NCBI RefSeq assembly: GCF_029379315.1
Contig: NZ_JAQYWQ010000004.1
Span: 62,001-126,000 of the forward strand
Length of the DNA: 64,000 bases
Origin: Nostoc sp. S13
GTDB lineage: Bacteria > Cyanobacteriota > Cyanobacteriia > Cyanobacteriales > Nostocaceae
Direction of reading: 5' to 3'
A model generated the notes under the pieces. That model saw only the letters and a program-made list of their open reading frames with translations. It did no database searches and had not been told where the DNA came from. Of the stretch, positions 46,991-55,762 are shown one piece after another (the first letter of the stretch is position 1; the number at the start of each line of letters is the position of its first letter). The position numbers were made by a program, and so were the translations under genes.

Positions 46991-47094
46991 TTTACTAGCT
47001 GAAACTTCAATGACTGATGATTAGCCCCAAATGTATTAACCGCTTGAATCTTTGGCACATCTAGGATACCAGTTTTAACACAGTGATACTACAA

Positions 47095-47360
47095 TCCTTG
47101 ATGGCTGGAGAGTGTCAACCCCAACTCTTGGAGACGCTACGCGAACGGGGAATTAAAAATTAATAATCCCCATAAATCAATTTAGGGGCTTGTAATAATG
47201 ACTTAGTATTTCGAGACGCAGAGCGCGAGAAATACATTTTTTCTGTTCTCCATAAATAAATTTAGCGCAAAGTCTGAGCGGAGGTTTCCTCCGTTGGCAC
47301 AGCCCGCCGCAGGCATCAGAACTTTGTAAGAGAGGGGCTTGTACCCTTTTTGTTTTTGGT
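47095..47360. repeat. Long dispersed repeat, copy 2 (unoccupied)
   Basis: Matches 44100-44525 in ordered blocks (GACGCTACGCGAACGGGG, GAATTAAAAATTAA, GAGAAATACATTTTTTCT, CCATAAATAAATTTAGCGC, CATCAGAACTTTGTAAGAGAG) but lacks the family A element and the extra 34 bp. Confidence 0.8.
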
Positions 47361-47724
47361 CAGTCGAACGCTTTTAAATTTTGGATAAAAATACATCCCT
47401 TGGTTAAGGTGGTTAATCTATTAACCACCTTAACCAAGAAATTGAAGGATAACCTTGAATGGTTGAAAACTTAGACAATTGAAGAAGAATACATTCGTCA
47501 GAATCAAGACGCTCTCTGCGAGACGCTGCGCGAACGCGGACACGAGAAAGCGTGACGCTATCAGTCGGGGATTCAGACCCGCGACTACGAAAGTTGACCA
47601 CCAAATTTTCTTGTTTTGTGGGTGTCTTAAACCCGATTATTCATCCACCAGTCGTACAGAATACCTTTCCTGTATTCTGACTCCTGACTCCTGAATTCTG
47701 TTCGATAAAATAATTGAAAATAAG
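47361..47724. other. Gene-free spacer
   Basis: Contains a hairpin TTAACCACCTTAACCA-type (TTGGTTAAGGTGGTTAA around 47399-47440) and repeat scraps (GAGACGCTGCGCGAACGCGG, ACTCCTGA). Two short frames on opposite strands overlap and are not supported. A GTCGGGGATTCAGACCCGCGAC segment near 47565 looks like a tRNA T-arm but no tRNA can be folded. Confidence 0.5.
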
Positions 47725-47756
47725 CTCAAATCCAACCAAAAAGAGTTGGATTTGAG
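47725..47756 (-). terminator. Hairpin terminator after the haem peroxidase gene
   Basis: CTCAAATCCAAC-CAAAAAGA-GTTGGATTTGAG, a perfect 12-bp stem, 46 bp past the peroxidase stop. On the minus strand a T-rich tail follows. Confidence 0.7.
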
Positions 47757-47802
47757 AACATTTACAGTATGAGTCGACCGGACAAAATATAGAAGAGCCA
47801 GA

Positions 47803-49527
47803 CTAGAGTTTCAGTGCGTATTTAATCAGGTCAGGGATATCGAATTTCTGCTTTTTGCCGATTTCGGGTGTCCATCTAGGTGCTTGACGCAGGAACGAGT
47901 AACTATCGTGTAACAGCAAGCCGACAAATGTCTCCAGGACTATCCGGCTACCAACTTTGCCAAGGCTAACTGGTGTTTCAGTCTTCCCACCTTTTTTTCG
48001 CCAATCATGGGCAGCTTCAGCTAATATGTAGTACCAGAGCGGAGCCTTGCCAATAAAGTCTGTATGGATAGAATCCAGAATTGGCAGTTTATCAAACTCA
48101 TCAACATTAGTGGCTTTCCCTACTTTTAGTTGTTCATCGCTAAGAGGCTGATACCCCATTGCCCTTGCGACATCTTGCCCTGATGGCAGACCCATAGACA
48201 TTCCACGCAGAAGGTTACGGAAGGCTAGATTGTTAAATTGTCCTGCTTGAGGCTGAGGCTGAAGTTTACTGATGTCATCTAGTGGAGGTTGCTTATTTAT
48301 CTGAGAAAACTCTGGCAGGAACGCCAACGGATTGACCAAAGAAGGATCGATTTTGTAAGCAGGCTGAGTGCGATTCTTGTTTTTACGAGAGTCTTTATCT
48401 CCTGTTAAGTCAAAAAATAAATTCCAGTCAATTCCCCATTCCTGTGGAAATTTGTCGAAGCCATTAAGTCCACGTTCTTTTAGACCAGCAAAGATGAATT
48501 GCCGTCCGTCAATGCCTCGTGCCAGCTCATTAGGATGAGTAGTATCAGGATTGTTGCCGCCTGTAAGCTTAGTATTGAGACGATAGATGGGGCGCACCAT
48601 TGAATGTCCAAAACGATAAGCCGCAACGGCAAACTCAATGGGCATAAAAGCATCATTACGCGGTTTATAGAAGTGTAAACGTGGAGGATGCTCGAAAATC
48701 GAGTCATTATTATTTAAATGGGGAAGGATATCCTTGTATACATCAGAAGAGGTAATTCTCGGTAGAAAATCGTGGAGTACTACATACTGATAATGCCAGC
48801 GTACCTGACGCTGAATTTCGGCAAAATTCCAATTTGAATGCTCGTCTGCAAGTCGGTTGTGGAATTGCAAAAATACTCCGTGTAATTGAGAAACAATCAC
48901 ATTTTCGTCATTGCGCTTGTCTCCAATGAGTGCACGATGATGTTCACCATTATCATCAGTCCAGCTATGACGTGGTAAATCTTTGGTAATAGCCTTGCCT
49001 TTTAAACCTTCTAATAGATCGCGTCCCAACTGAAATTTGCGACCGTTTGCCGTATACATATACGGTTGATCGTCAGGGCCACTGCCATAAACAGAATCTA
49101 AATCTAGGGCTGGGGTTCTAAAATCTACTAAGGCATTGACATCGTTACGTTGCTGTAAGCTGCTGGCAGGATCAAAGGTAATGTCGTGGTCAATAAACTG
49201 ACCGAAGTAGGTATAGCCTGCATCAATACCGCTGTTTTCTTCATCATCGTGAAGACGACTTTCACGGGGTTTACCTTGTTCGTCAACATCTTCACGAGGA
49301 GCTATGGGTAAATTCTGAGCATTTTTTTCTGGCTCTGCTGACATTCGATTTTCTTCTTGACCATCGCCAGCTAACTTCCGTAAAGCCTCTTCAGACCAAG
49401 TGGCTGGGGGTAAGCTGCGGAAAATTCGCCCAAAGCGTCCCTCAAATTGTGGAGAACGAGGATTAAAGCCTGCTCCACGAACTCCGCCGTGTGAAGAACT
49501 GGTTTTGTTTGGTAAATGAGTACCCAT
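47803..49527 (-). CDS. Animal-type haem peroxidase family protein
   Basis: 574 residues. FGQFIDHDITFDP (about 123-135) matches the distal-histidine region of the peroxidase-cyclooxygenase superfamily, LDLDSVYGSGP is the calcium-site region, and EFAVAAYRFGHSMVRPIYRL (about 305-325) contains the proximal histidine. Also LPRHSWTDDNGEHHRALIGDKRNDENVIVSQLH, common to bacterial members. There is no signal peptide. Bacterial members use H2O2 to oxidise halides or organic substrates, or resemble fatty-acid dioxygenases; the exact activity is unknown. The N-terminal GVRGAGFNPR region is family-typical. Stands alone; preceded by a 480-bp spacer. Confidence 0.88.
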   Translation of the reverse strand: MGTHLPNKTSSSHGGVRGAGFNPRSPQFEGRFGRIFRSLPPATWSEEALRKLAGDGQEENRMSAEPEKNAQNLPIAPREDVDEQGKPRESRLHDDEENSGIDAGYTYFGQFIDHDITFDPASSLQQRNDVNALVDFRTPALDLDSVYGSGPDDQPYMYTANGRKFQLGRDLLEGLKGKAITKDLPRHSWTDDNGEHHRALIGDKRNDENVIVSQLHGVFLQFHNRLADEHSNWNFAEIQRQVRWHYQYVVLHDFLPRITSSDVYKDILPHLNNNDSIFEHPPRLHFYKPRNDAFMPIEFAVAAYRFGHSMVRPIYRLNTKLTGGNNPDTTHPNELARGIDGRQFIFAGLKERGLNGFDKFPQEWGIDWNLFFDLTGDKDSRKNKNRTQPAYKIDPSLVNPLAFLPEFSQINKQPPLDDISKLQPQPQAGQFNNLAFRNLLRGMSMGLPSGQDVARAMGYQPLSDEQLKVGKATNVDEFDKLPILDSIHTDFIGKAPLWYYILAEAAHDWRKKGGKTETPVSLGKVGSRIVLETFVGLLLHDSYSFLRQAPRWTPEIGKKQKFDIPDLIKYALKL

Positions 49528-50006
49528 ATATTCATTCCTGAAAAACTAAGATAGTTGCCAAATTATTTACAGTATTTAAAAGTTTGAGACTCAAGGTGAG
49601 TGCGAAGTTTTTGATGTTGATTGACTAAACCTTGTATTGCGCCTACACAAAGAAAAAAAGTCAACCCTGTTAAATGTAACAGAGGTTGATTGAGGAATTA
49701 TGCAAGAGCATTTGAAATAACCAGATTATATGTCAATACAGTTCAGTTAAGCATTTCTTTCTTCTCTTCGAGAGGCTTTGCCAACGCGATCGCTATCATT
49801 TCTATATGTCAGACTGCAACACAGATGTTTGATGAATTCAGAAAAATAAAATCCTTAAACGTATTACTATTCATCTGATGCTGTCATTTGTCAAGGTTAA
49901 TTTTAGTTTCAAGGTCAGCGAAGCTAGGCAAACTTCTGCCACAGTGTACTAGTAAAGTTCTGGTAAAAGTGCTAAAGGTAAATGATTGGTAGCTTGAGAA
50001 GTACAC
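49528..50006. other. Gene-free spacer
   Basis: Holds a truncated ACAGTTCAGTTAAG repeat copy at about 49738-49775 and promoters of the two divergent genes. A 62-codon plus-strand frame overlaps the repeat and is not credited. Confidence 0.5.
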
Positions 50007-50393
50007 ATGAAAATCACTGATATTCATCATGTAGCTATTATTTGTTCTGACTACGATCGCTCAAAAGATTTTTATGTAGAAGTTTTAGGCTTTTCAATTA
50101 TTCAAGAGACTTTTCGTGCCCAGAGAAATTCTTATAAATTAGATTTACGAGTTGGAGAAAATGCTCAAATAGAGTTATTCTCTTTTCCAAATCCTCCAGA
50201 ACGTGCTAGTAAACCAGAGGCTTGTGGTTTAAGACATCTTGCTTTTGAAGTTGATGATGTTGAGCAAACTGTTTTTTATTTAAAATCGAAAGACGTAAAG
50301 GTAGAAAATATCAGAGTTGATGAAATTACAGGTAAGAAATTTACTTTCTTTAAAGACCCTGATAATTTGCCGTTAGAGATTTATGAGCCTTAA
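50007..50393 (+). CDS. VOC family protein (glyoxalase-like)
   Basis: 128 residues. One vicinal-oxygen-chelate domain with two beta-alpha-beta units: IHHVAIICSDYDRSKDFYVEVLGF and LRHLAFEVDDVEQTVFYLKSK. Metal-ligand positions His8, a Glu in IELFSF, the His in LRHLAF and the Glu in LPLEIYEP are all present. It resembles the small SMU1112c-type / GloA2 group; glyoxalase I or a related lyase or dioxygenase role is possible. Stands alone. Confidence 0.88.
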   Translation: MKITDIHHVAIICSDYDRSKDFYVEVLGFSIIQETFRAQRNSYKLDLRVGENAQIELFSFPNPPERASKPEACGLRHLAFEVDDVEQTVFYLKSKDVKVENIRVDEITGKKFTFFKDPDNLPLEIYEP

Positions 50394-50456
50394 CCTAACG
50401 AACACTAGTTGTTCTATGCTTAAGATAAAAAATATGTTATTAGGATTTAAATAAAG

Positions 50457-50989
50457 CTATTTATTAAATCCTTTGCCTCTAGAAACTTCCAATTCTTGAT
50501 AGCTAGACATATAAGCGTATCCATCTCTAATTTCTAATCCTAAAAACTTGCCAAAACGTACAGAATCATTTCCTATTAATTCACCTTTTCGAGGTTTACC
50601 TTGATAGTTAATTAAAGCTTTTTTAGCATGGCGCAACGAATTTATAGGCACAAAAATATCAGTTTTATTATAGCTATAAAACCTGACTTGTTTCTGGATG
50701 CAAACAGCAACTCACCTAAATTGTTATTTTTTATATCTTGGTTATATGTTAAAGCAAGATACTCATCTACATAGATAAATCTACCTGAATTTATATTTTC
50801 TGTAATATCTAATGAATCAATTAGCTTTTTTAAAAAACCTGCATGTTCAGGATATGTAGCAACTAAATAGTAGATACTACCTAGTACTAATCGTCTAGCT
50901 CCTATCTCCCTATTAATTTGATAATTTTGGTAACATTCTTTGATGATTATAACATAAAATTCATTGAAGGGAATCTTGAACATAGACAT
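50457..50989 (-). pseudogene. Unknown protein gene split by one frameshift
   Basis: Two overlapping minus-strand frames, 115 codons (50642-50989) and 64 codons with a GTG start (50457-50651), read as one protein of about 178 residues if one base is added in the short A run near 50677-50680. The bridged sequence would run ASRNKSGF, YSYNKTDIF, VPINSLRHAKKALINYQGKP. The corrected reading removes both an unnatural C-terminus and a weak start. I know no family. The start ATG overlaps the upstream stop as TAATG. It could be a real mutation, a sequencing error or a programmed shift. Confidence 0.6.
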
Positions 50990-51264
50990 TAGCTTTTGTA
51001 GATAAAAAGCAATGAAAAATTTTTAAAAGATTTTGATTCTTCTAAAGTTTCCAGGCAATCAGAATGATAATATTTCTGTGGATTAGTTCGGTATTGATCC
51101 CATAGCATTGCAAATAATGCTCTAAAATCTCTACTTTGAGTTAATAAAAACTCATTTGCTTTTTTGTGACCGTATTTTGTAAAAATATTTATATTAAATT
51201 GGGTTAATTTTTCACTAGTTTTAATTACAACGTTACCAATTTGCGTTCGATTAATTTTAGTCAT
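50989..51264 (-). CDS. Small hypothetical protein
   Basis: 91 residues, charged and mostly helical (KLTQFNINIFTKYGHKKANEFLLTQSRDFRALFAMLWDQYR). Its stop codon overlaps the ATG of the next (split) gene as TAATG, a sign of translational coupling. It lies 32 bp after another small gene, so 51578-50457 looks like one AT-rich minus-strand operon. I recognise no family. Confidence 0.55.
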   Translation of the reverse strand: MTKINRTQIGNVVIKTSEKLTQFNINIFTKYGHKKANEFLLTQSRDFRALFAMLWDQYRTNPQKYYHSDCLETLEESKSFKNFSLLFIYKS

Positions 51265-51296
51265 AATCCCAATTTCTTAGGTTAATTATAGATTTG

Positions 51297-51578
51297 CTAT
51301 CGGCAAATATAATTTAGGGTTTCTGGTGTAACGTATCGGCCTTTCGCTTTTTTCAGCAAAGCTTGAATTTTAAGTAGTTGATTTCCGATCACTTCAACTA
51401 CAATTACCTGTTCATTTTCGTAAATATCAAATACAAGCATTTTATTTTTTAATCCCAATAATAAATCTTGATTTACTGTGAACATATAAGGAGCATAAAA
51501 TTCACTAGGCAAGCTTTGTAAAAATTTGTTAATTTGTTCTCTCGTTTGAAAAATCCCAGCAATTTTTATAAAAGTCAT
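51297..51578 (-). CDS. Small hypothetical protein
   Basis: 93 residues from the ATG at 51578, chosen because AGAGGT lies 5 bp upstream; an earlier TTG at 51599 is less likely. Beta-rich middle (LLLGLKNKMLVFDIYENEQVIVVEVIGNQ) with flanking helices (QTREQINKFLQSLPSEFYA; LLKIQALLKKAKGRYVTPETLNYI). First gene of the small minus-strand operon. No family recognised. Confidence 0.6.
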   Translation of the reverse strand: MTFIKIAGIFQTREQINKFLQSLPSEFYAPYMFTVNQDLLLGLKNKMLVFDIYENEQVIVVEVIGNQLLKIQALLKKAKGRYVTPETLNYICR

Positions 51579-51763
51579 ATTTACCTCTACTTGAGACAAG
51601 ATTTTTCTAATTCTTACACTTTAAAATTTAGATAGTTGCTCGGCTAGCAAGTATTATTTACATTTCTTAATTTTACGAGAGCTTGACTGGTGGAGAAAGG
51701 TACAAAAAAGACTGAGACTAAAATAAGTTTGAATTCTACGTAAATGCGATATAAATTGAGTAC

Positions 51764-51958
51764 TTATCGCTTTTTCTGAGCTTTCCACGTCCCACCGTAA
51801 ACATAAAATGGGTTGTTTTCACTGACATAAGTCCAACATTTAAAACAGACAAAAATCCACTTGTTACCGTCTTGATATTTCACCCTATACAAAATCGGTG
51901 CAGGTTGACTGCACCGATGGCATAATTTAACTCTAATTGCACCTGACATTTTCCTCAC
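51764..51958 (-). CDS. Small zinc-ribbon-like protein
   Basis: 61-64 residues. Two Cys pairs, CHRC and CFKC, about 24 residues apart, make a zinc ribbon (LCHRCSQPAPILYRV...WIFVCFKCW). The frame may start at GTG 51958, which overlaps the TGA stop of the PIN/TRAM gene as GTGA, or at ATG 51949, with GAGG just upstream. Small proteins of this kind are conserved in cyanobacteria next to PIN/TRAM genes, as I recall. Function unknown. Confidence 0.65.
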   Translation of the reverse strand: MRKMSGAIRVKLCHRCSQPAPILYRVKYQDGNKWIFVCFKCWTYVSENNPFYVYGGTWKAQKKR

Positions 51959-53031
51959 GCCAATGCTGAAGCTTGGGGTTTGGCAAAAATCATTCTTCCG
52001 GCTGTGGTTTGCAAAGCACTGGTAACAACTACTCGCAGTTCACCACCCACATAACTACTACCTTCTTCAACGACTACCATTGTGCCGTCATCTAAATAGC
52101 CAATACCTTGACTGGGTTCTTTGCCTTCCTTGAGAATTTTCAAATCCAGGTTGTCACCAGGTAAATAACTGGGACGCACGGCATTCACTAAATCATTCAC
52201 ATTCAAAACAGGTACTTTCTGAACACTGGCAACTTTAGATAAGTTGTAGTCGTTGGTTAGTAGTGTGCCGCTAATTTCTTGGGCGAAGCGCACTAACTTG
52301 GCATCCACTGTGGCAATATCTTCGTAATCAAGAGCATTGATCAAGATACGATCGGGGTAAGTTTCCTTAATGCGGTTGAGAATTTCTAGTCCTCGCCTTC
52401 CCCGCACGCGCTTTTGGTCTTTGCTAGCATCGGCTACTTGTTGCAGTTCTTGCAAAACAAACTGCGGCACGATAATTTGCCCTTCCAGAAACCCTGTTTC
52501 TAGCAGGGCTTCAATGCGACCATCGATAATGCAACTGGTGTCTAAAACTTTGGTATTGGCGGGTTTTAGCGTCCCTTCCGCTACCATTGATTCTACAGTG
52601 TTGGGATTAATGAACCGCAATAAGCCTCGTCCGTGGGTATCTGCCAAATTCATACCAGTGACAGAGAGGATAATACTGCCGACAACTGCCACCAATGGCT
52701 TAATAAATCCAAAATCTGCCGGTATAGGTAGCAAAAATAATGGGGCTAGCATCAGGTTAGCTAGCAATAGCCCAATCACTAAGCCAATGGCACGAGTTAA
52801 GATTACTTCCAAAGGCATTTCTTTGATTTGTGATTCTAGGCGACGATATGTCGTCTGGAAACTCAGCCCGATCGCACCACCAATAATAGCGGCAAAGACG
52901 GCAACAACTAAGCGTAAAGCTTCAACATTTGTTACCTGATCTAGCGTGCCATTGGGTAGTAGTTCGATGCTGTAGAACCCTATTCCGGACGCTGCTAGGA
53001 TAAATGAGAAAATAATAATGGCATCAAGCAT
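51955..53031 (-). CDS. PIN/TRAM domain membrane protein (YacL-like)
   Basis: 358 residues from the ATG at 53031; a TTG seven codons earlier is less likely. Four membrane helices occupy about residues 1-145, with GAIGLSFQTTYRRLE between two of them. A PIN nuclease domain follows (about 168-290; KVLDTSCIIDGRIEALLETGFLEG, VRGRRGLEILNRI, VDAKLVRFAQEISGTLLTNDYNLSKVA), and a C-terminal TRAM domain (about 300-350; KEPSQGIGYLDDGTMVVVEEG) for RNA binding. The acidic PIN residues appear intact (first Asp in LDTSCIIDG). Probably a membrane-bound ribonuclease; substrate unknown. Confidence 0.9.
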   Translation of the reverse strand: MLDAIIIFSFILAASGIGFYSIELLPNGTLDQVTNVEALRLVVAVFAAIIGGAIGLSFQTTYRRLESQIKEMPLEVILTRAIGLVIGLLLANLMLAPLFLLPIPADFGFIKPLVAVVGSIILSVTGMNLADTHGRGLLRFINPNTVESMVAEGTLKPANTKVLDTSCIIDGRIEALLETGFLEGQIIVPQFVLQELQQVADASKDQKRVRGRRGLEILNRIKETYPDRILINALDYEDIATVDAKLVRFAQEISGTLLTNDYNLSKVASVQKVPVLNVNDLVNAVRPSYLPGDNLDLKILKEGKEPSQGIGYLDDGTMVVVEEGSSYVGGELRVVVTSALQTTAGRMIFAKPQASALA

Positions 53032-53421
53032 GGTTGTCTTGTTTTCCTGCAACTGTGTTAACCGATAAAGTTAAGTATTTTTTATTTCATCGGTAAGGTA
53101 AACTAATCAATATTGACTTACACTAAGGGTTTAGTAGCGCAATATCTGCAATTATTATAACGAAAGGCTTTATCTTAATATTTTTCATTGTTTCGTTGTA
53201 AAACGACAAAAACTTGTAAAGAAACTACTCATTTTGGAAGAATTTAGAAGTCAGAATTAAAAAAACATTGGTACCCAAACTTAATAATTTTAATAAAATT
53301 AAGAAGTTATTGCACACTTGATTTTCCAATTATTCTGGATTCTGGTTTCTGACTCCTGAATTCTTCCCTCATTTTCATTATCTCTAATTCGCAGTTGGGT
53401 TAACTTAAAACTTTTCTCAAA
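53032..53421. other. Gene-free spacer between divergent genes
   Basis: 390 bp, AT-rich, includes GTCAGAATT- and CTGACTCCTGAATTCT-type repeat scraps (53245-53370). Promoters of the PIN/TRAM gene and the HemW-like gene should lie here; none is distinct enough to call. Confidence 0.45.
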
Positions 53422-54603
53422 ATGAGTCAAAAATTTAGTATTTCTGAAATTGCGAGTTCTGCTTATGTACATATACCCTTTTGCAGACGGCGGTGTTTCT
53501 ATTGTGATTTCCCGGTGTCTGTTGTGGGCGATCGCTTGCGGGGCGAAACATCTGGTACTATCTCCCAATATGTTGAGGTGCTATGTCAAGAAATTGCGAT
53601 TACACCAGCATTCGGTCAACCCCTGAAGACAATTTTCTTTGGTGGTGGTACTCCTTCGCTGCTATCAATAGAGCAGTTACAACGTATAGTAACAGAGCTA
53701 GAGAAGCATTTTGGGATTGCCTCTGGGGCAGAAATTTCTATGGAAGTAGACCCAGGCACCTTTGATTTAGTACATATAGCAGGCTATTCCAGTGCAGGCG
53801 TGAACCGCGTAAGTTTGGGTGTCCAAGCCTTTCAAGCAAAATTATTGCAAACGGCGGGGCGATCGCACTCAGTTGAAGATATCTTTGCAGCTGTGGAACT
53901 AATCCACCAAGTCCAGATTCCCGAATTTAGTTTAGATTTAATTTCTGGGTTGCCGCATCAATCTTTGGATCAATGGCAGGATTCCTTAGAAAAAGCGGTA
54001 GCGCTTGTACCTACTCACATTTCCATCTATGATCTTACCATTGAACCAGGTACAGCCTTTGGTCGTTACTACAAACCTGGTGATATTCCTTTGCCCACGG
54101 ATGAAGCCACAGTCAAAATGTACCAGATGGCGCAGCAAGTTTTGATTAGTGCAGGTTATGAGCATTATGAAATTTCCAATTATGCCCAAGCTGGCCATCA
54201 GTGTCGGCATAATCGTATTTATTGGGAAAACCGCCCTTATTATGGTTTTGGGATGGGTGCGGCGAGTTATGTTGAGGGGAAACGCTTCACTCGTCCGCGC
54301 AAGACTAGGGAATATTATCAGTGGGTACAAGCTGGCGGTGTGATTGATTGTGATGTGACTCCCCCAAAGGAAGTATTGTTAGAAACGTTAATGTTGGGGT
54401 TACGTTTGGCGGAGGGTGTGAGTTTGGCGGCGTTGGCGGAGGCATTTGGGGAAGAAAAGGTAAAGGAAATTTGCAGCTGTTTGCAAGTGTATTTTGAAAA
54501 AGCTTGGGTGGAAGTTGCAAAGGGAAGGTTGCGTTTGATTGATCCGCAAGGGTTTTTGTTTTCTAATGTGGTGTTGGCGGAGTTGTTTGAGAAGTTGGGG
54601 TGA
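53422..54603 (+). CDS. hemW: HemW-like radical SAM protein
   Basis: 393 residues. Radical SAM motif Cys21-X3-Cys25-X2-Cys28 in HIPFCRRRCFYCDF, then IFFGGGTPSLLS, SMEVDPGTFD, VNRVSLGVQAFQ and DLISGLPHQSLDQW, with NYAQAGHQCRHNRIYW. The Tyr-Val-His start and absence of the extra Cys of HemN mark it as HemW, a haem chaperone formerly called coproporphyrinogen III oxidase. A nucleotidyltransferase gene follows 10 bp after its stop, probably co-transcribed. Confidence 0.92.
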   Translation: MSQKFSISEIASSAYVHIPFCRRRCFYCDFPVSVVGDRLRGETSGTISQYVEVLCQEIAITPAFGQPLKTIFFGGGTPSLLSIEQLQRIVTELEKHFGIASGAEISMEVDPGTFDLVHIAGYSSAGVNRVSLGVQAFQAKLLQTAGRSHSVEDIFAAVELIHQVQIPEFSLDLISGLPHQSLDQWQDSLEKAVALVPTHISIYDLTIEPGTAFGRYYKPGDIPLPTDEATVKMYQMAQQVLISAGYEHYEISNYAQAGHQCRHNRIYWENRPYYGFGMGAASYVEGKRFTRPRKTREYYQWVQAGGVIDCDVTPPKEVLLETLMLGLRLAEGVSLAALAEAFGEEKVKEICSCLQVYFEKAWVEVAKGRLRLIDPQGFLFSNVVLAELFEKLG

Positions 54604-54613
54604 TCAACTGCTT

Positions 54614-55501
54614 ATGCATAAAAATCAAGTTAAAAAAGCTGTGATTCCGGTAGCTGGTTTTGGGACTCGGTTGTTTCCAGCTACTAAAGTTGTGAAAAAA
54701 GAACTTTTCCCGATTATTGATCAAGATGGTAGAGCAAAACCTGTGATTCTCGCAATTATTGAAGAGGCAATCAGTGCTGGAATTGCAGAAGTGGCGCTCG
54801 TAGTGCAGCCGGATGATCAAGAAATATTTGAAAATTTATTAAAAAATCCACCCAAAAAACAACTTTTACAAAAACTTTCACCGCAAAATCAAGAATATAG
54901 TCAATATTTGCAAGATTTAGGTAACATAATTACCATCTTATTGCAAGAGGAGCAATTAGGCTATGGTCATGCGGTATTTTGTGCCAAAGATTGGGTGCAA
55001 AGTGAGCCGTTTTTGCTATTGTTGGGCGACCACATTTATACATCTGACATTGAAAAATCTTGTGCGCGTCAAGTTTTAGATGTTTACGAACAAGTTAATC
55101 AAAGCGTTGTTGGCTTAACTACAATGTCAGCAGAAATTATTCATAAAGCTGGGTGTGTAGCAGGAGTTTGGCAAGATTTAAACTCGATTTTGTCAGTTAC
55201 ACAACTCTATGAAAAACCTACCATTGAGTATGCACAACAGCATTTGCGTGTAGAGGGAATGGCAGAAAATGAGTTTTTAGGTATATTTGGCTTGTATTTA
55301 CTTACGCCGAAAATTTTTGACTTTCTGGCAGAACATATCAATAAAAATTTCCGAGAAGGAGGTGAATTTCAGTTAACATCTTGTCTTGAGAGATTGCATC
55401 AGCAAGAGGGAATGACAGGATATGTTGTTAAAGGCAAGTGTTTTGATACAGGATTGCCAGATGCTTATCGGCAGACAATGATTGATTTTAGAAAAATATA
55501 A
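54614..55501 (+). CDS. UTP-glucose-1-phosphate uridylyltransferase-like protein
   Basis: 295 residues from the ATG at 54614 (a TTG frame extends upstream into hemW and is rejected). The nucleotide-binding motif AVIPVAGFGTRLFPATKVVKKELFPI is that of GalU-type enzymes, followed by LGYGHAVFCAKDW, LLLLGDHIY and AENEFLGIFGLYLL. It would make UDP-glucose or a related NDP-sugar for glycans. The DHIY site differs from the usual GDD, so the exact substrate is open. A miniature element begins right at its stop codon. Confidence 0.85.
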   Translation: MHKNQVKKAVIPVAGFGTRLFPATKVVKKELFPIIDQDGRAKPVILAIIEEAISAGIAEVALVVQPDDQEIFENLLKNPPKKQLLQKLSPQNQEYSQYLQDLGNIITILLQEEQLGYGHAVFCAKDWVQSEPFLLLLGDHIYTSDIEKSCARQVLDVYEQVNQSVVGLTTMSAEIIHKAGCVAGVWQDLNSILSVTQLYEKPTIEYAQQHLRVEGMAENEFLGIFGLYLLTPKIFDFLAEHINKNFREGGEFQLTSCLERLHQQEGMTGYVVKGKCFDTGLPDAYRQTMIDFRKI

Positions 55502-55635
55502 GTAAGTCGGCGAGAAAAATTCTATGTATATGAAGAAATATACATTTCAATGTAGGGTGCGTTATGCCGTAGACGAACGCATCCTACATTGAAATTTTTT
55601 AACATAGCTTGAAATCTTAACACCGACTTACTTAG
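55500..55635. repeat. Inverted-repeat element family C
   Basis: Outer ends TAAGTAAGTCGGCG and CACCGACTTACTTA are near-complements. Inside, ATTTCAATGTAGGGTGCGTT and AACGCATCCTACATTGAAAT make a long stem with one bulge around ATGCCGTAGACG. It starts on the stop codon of the preceding gene and may act as its terminator. Confidence 0.8.
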
Positions 55636-55762
55636 ATTAATTTCAATTCAATTCCTTTGTCTGGGAGCATCTCACTTTTTAAAGTGGCTCAAGCAGACAG
55701 TAATTTATTGAGATCAGCAAAGCGATGGGCTTTGTGTGAAGTTGAAAATAAACCTAAATCAA

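Noticed and set aside
46752-47024. 90-codon frame on the plus strand
   Set aside because: Built from G+C-rich palindromic spacer repeats; no homologous look and no ribosome-binding site.
47413-47694. Overlapping short frames on both strands and a T-arm-like GTCGGGGATTCAGACCCGCGAC
   Set aside because: I could not fold a tRNA cloverleaf around it, and the frames contain spacer repeats.
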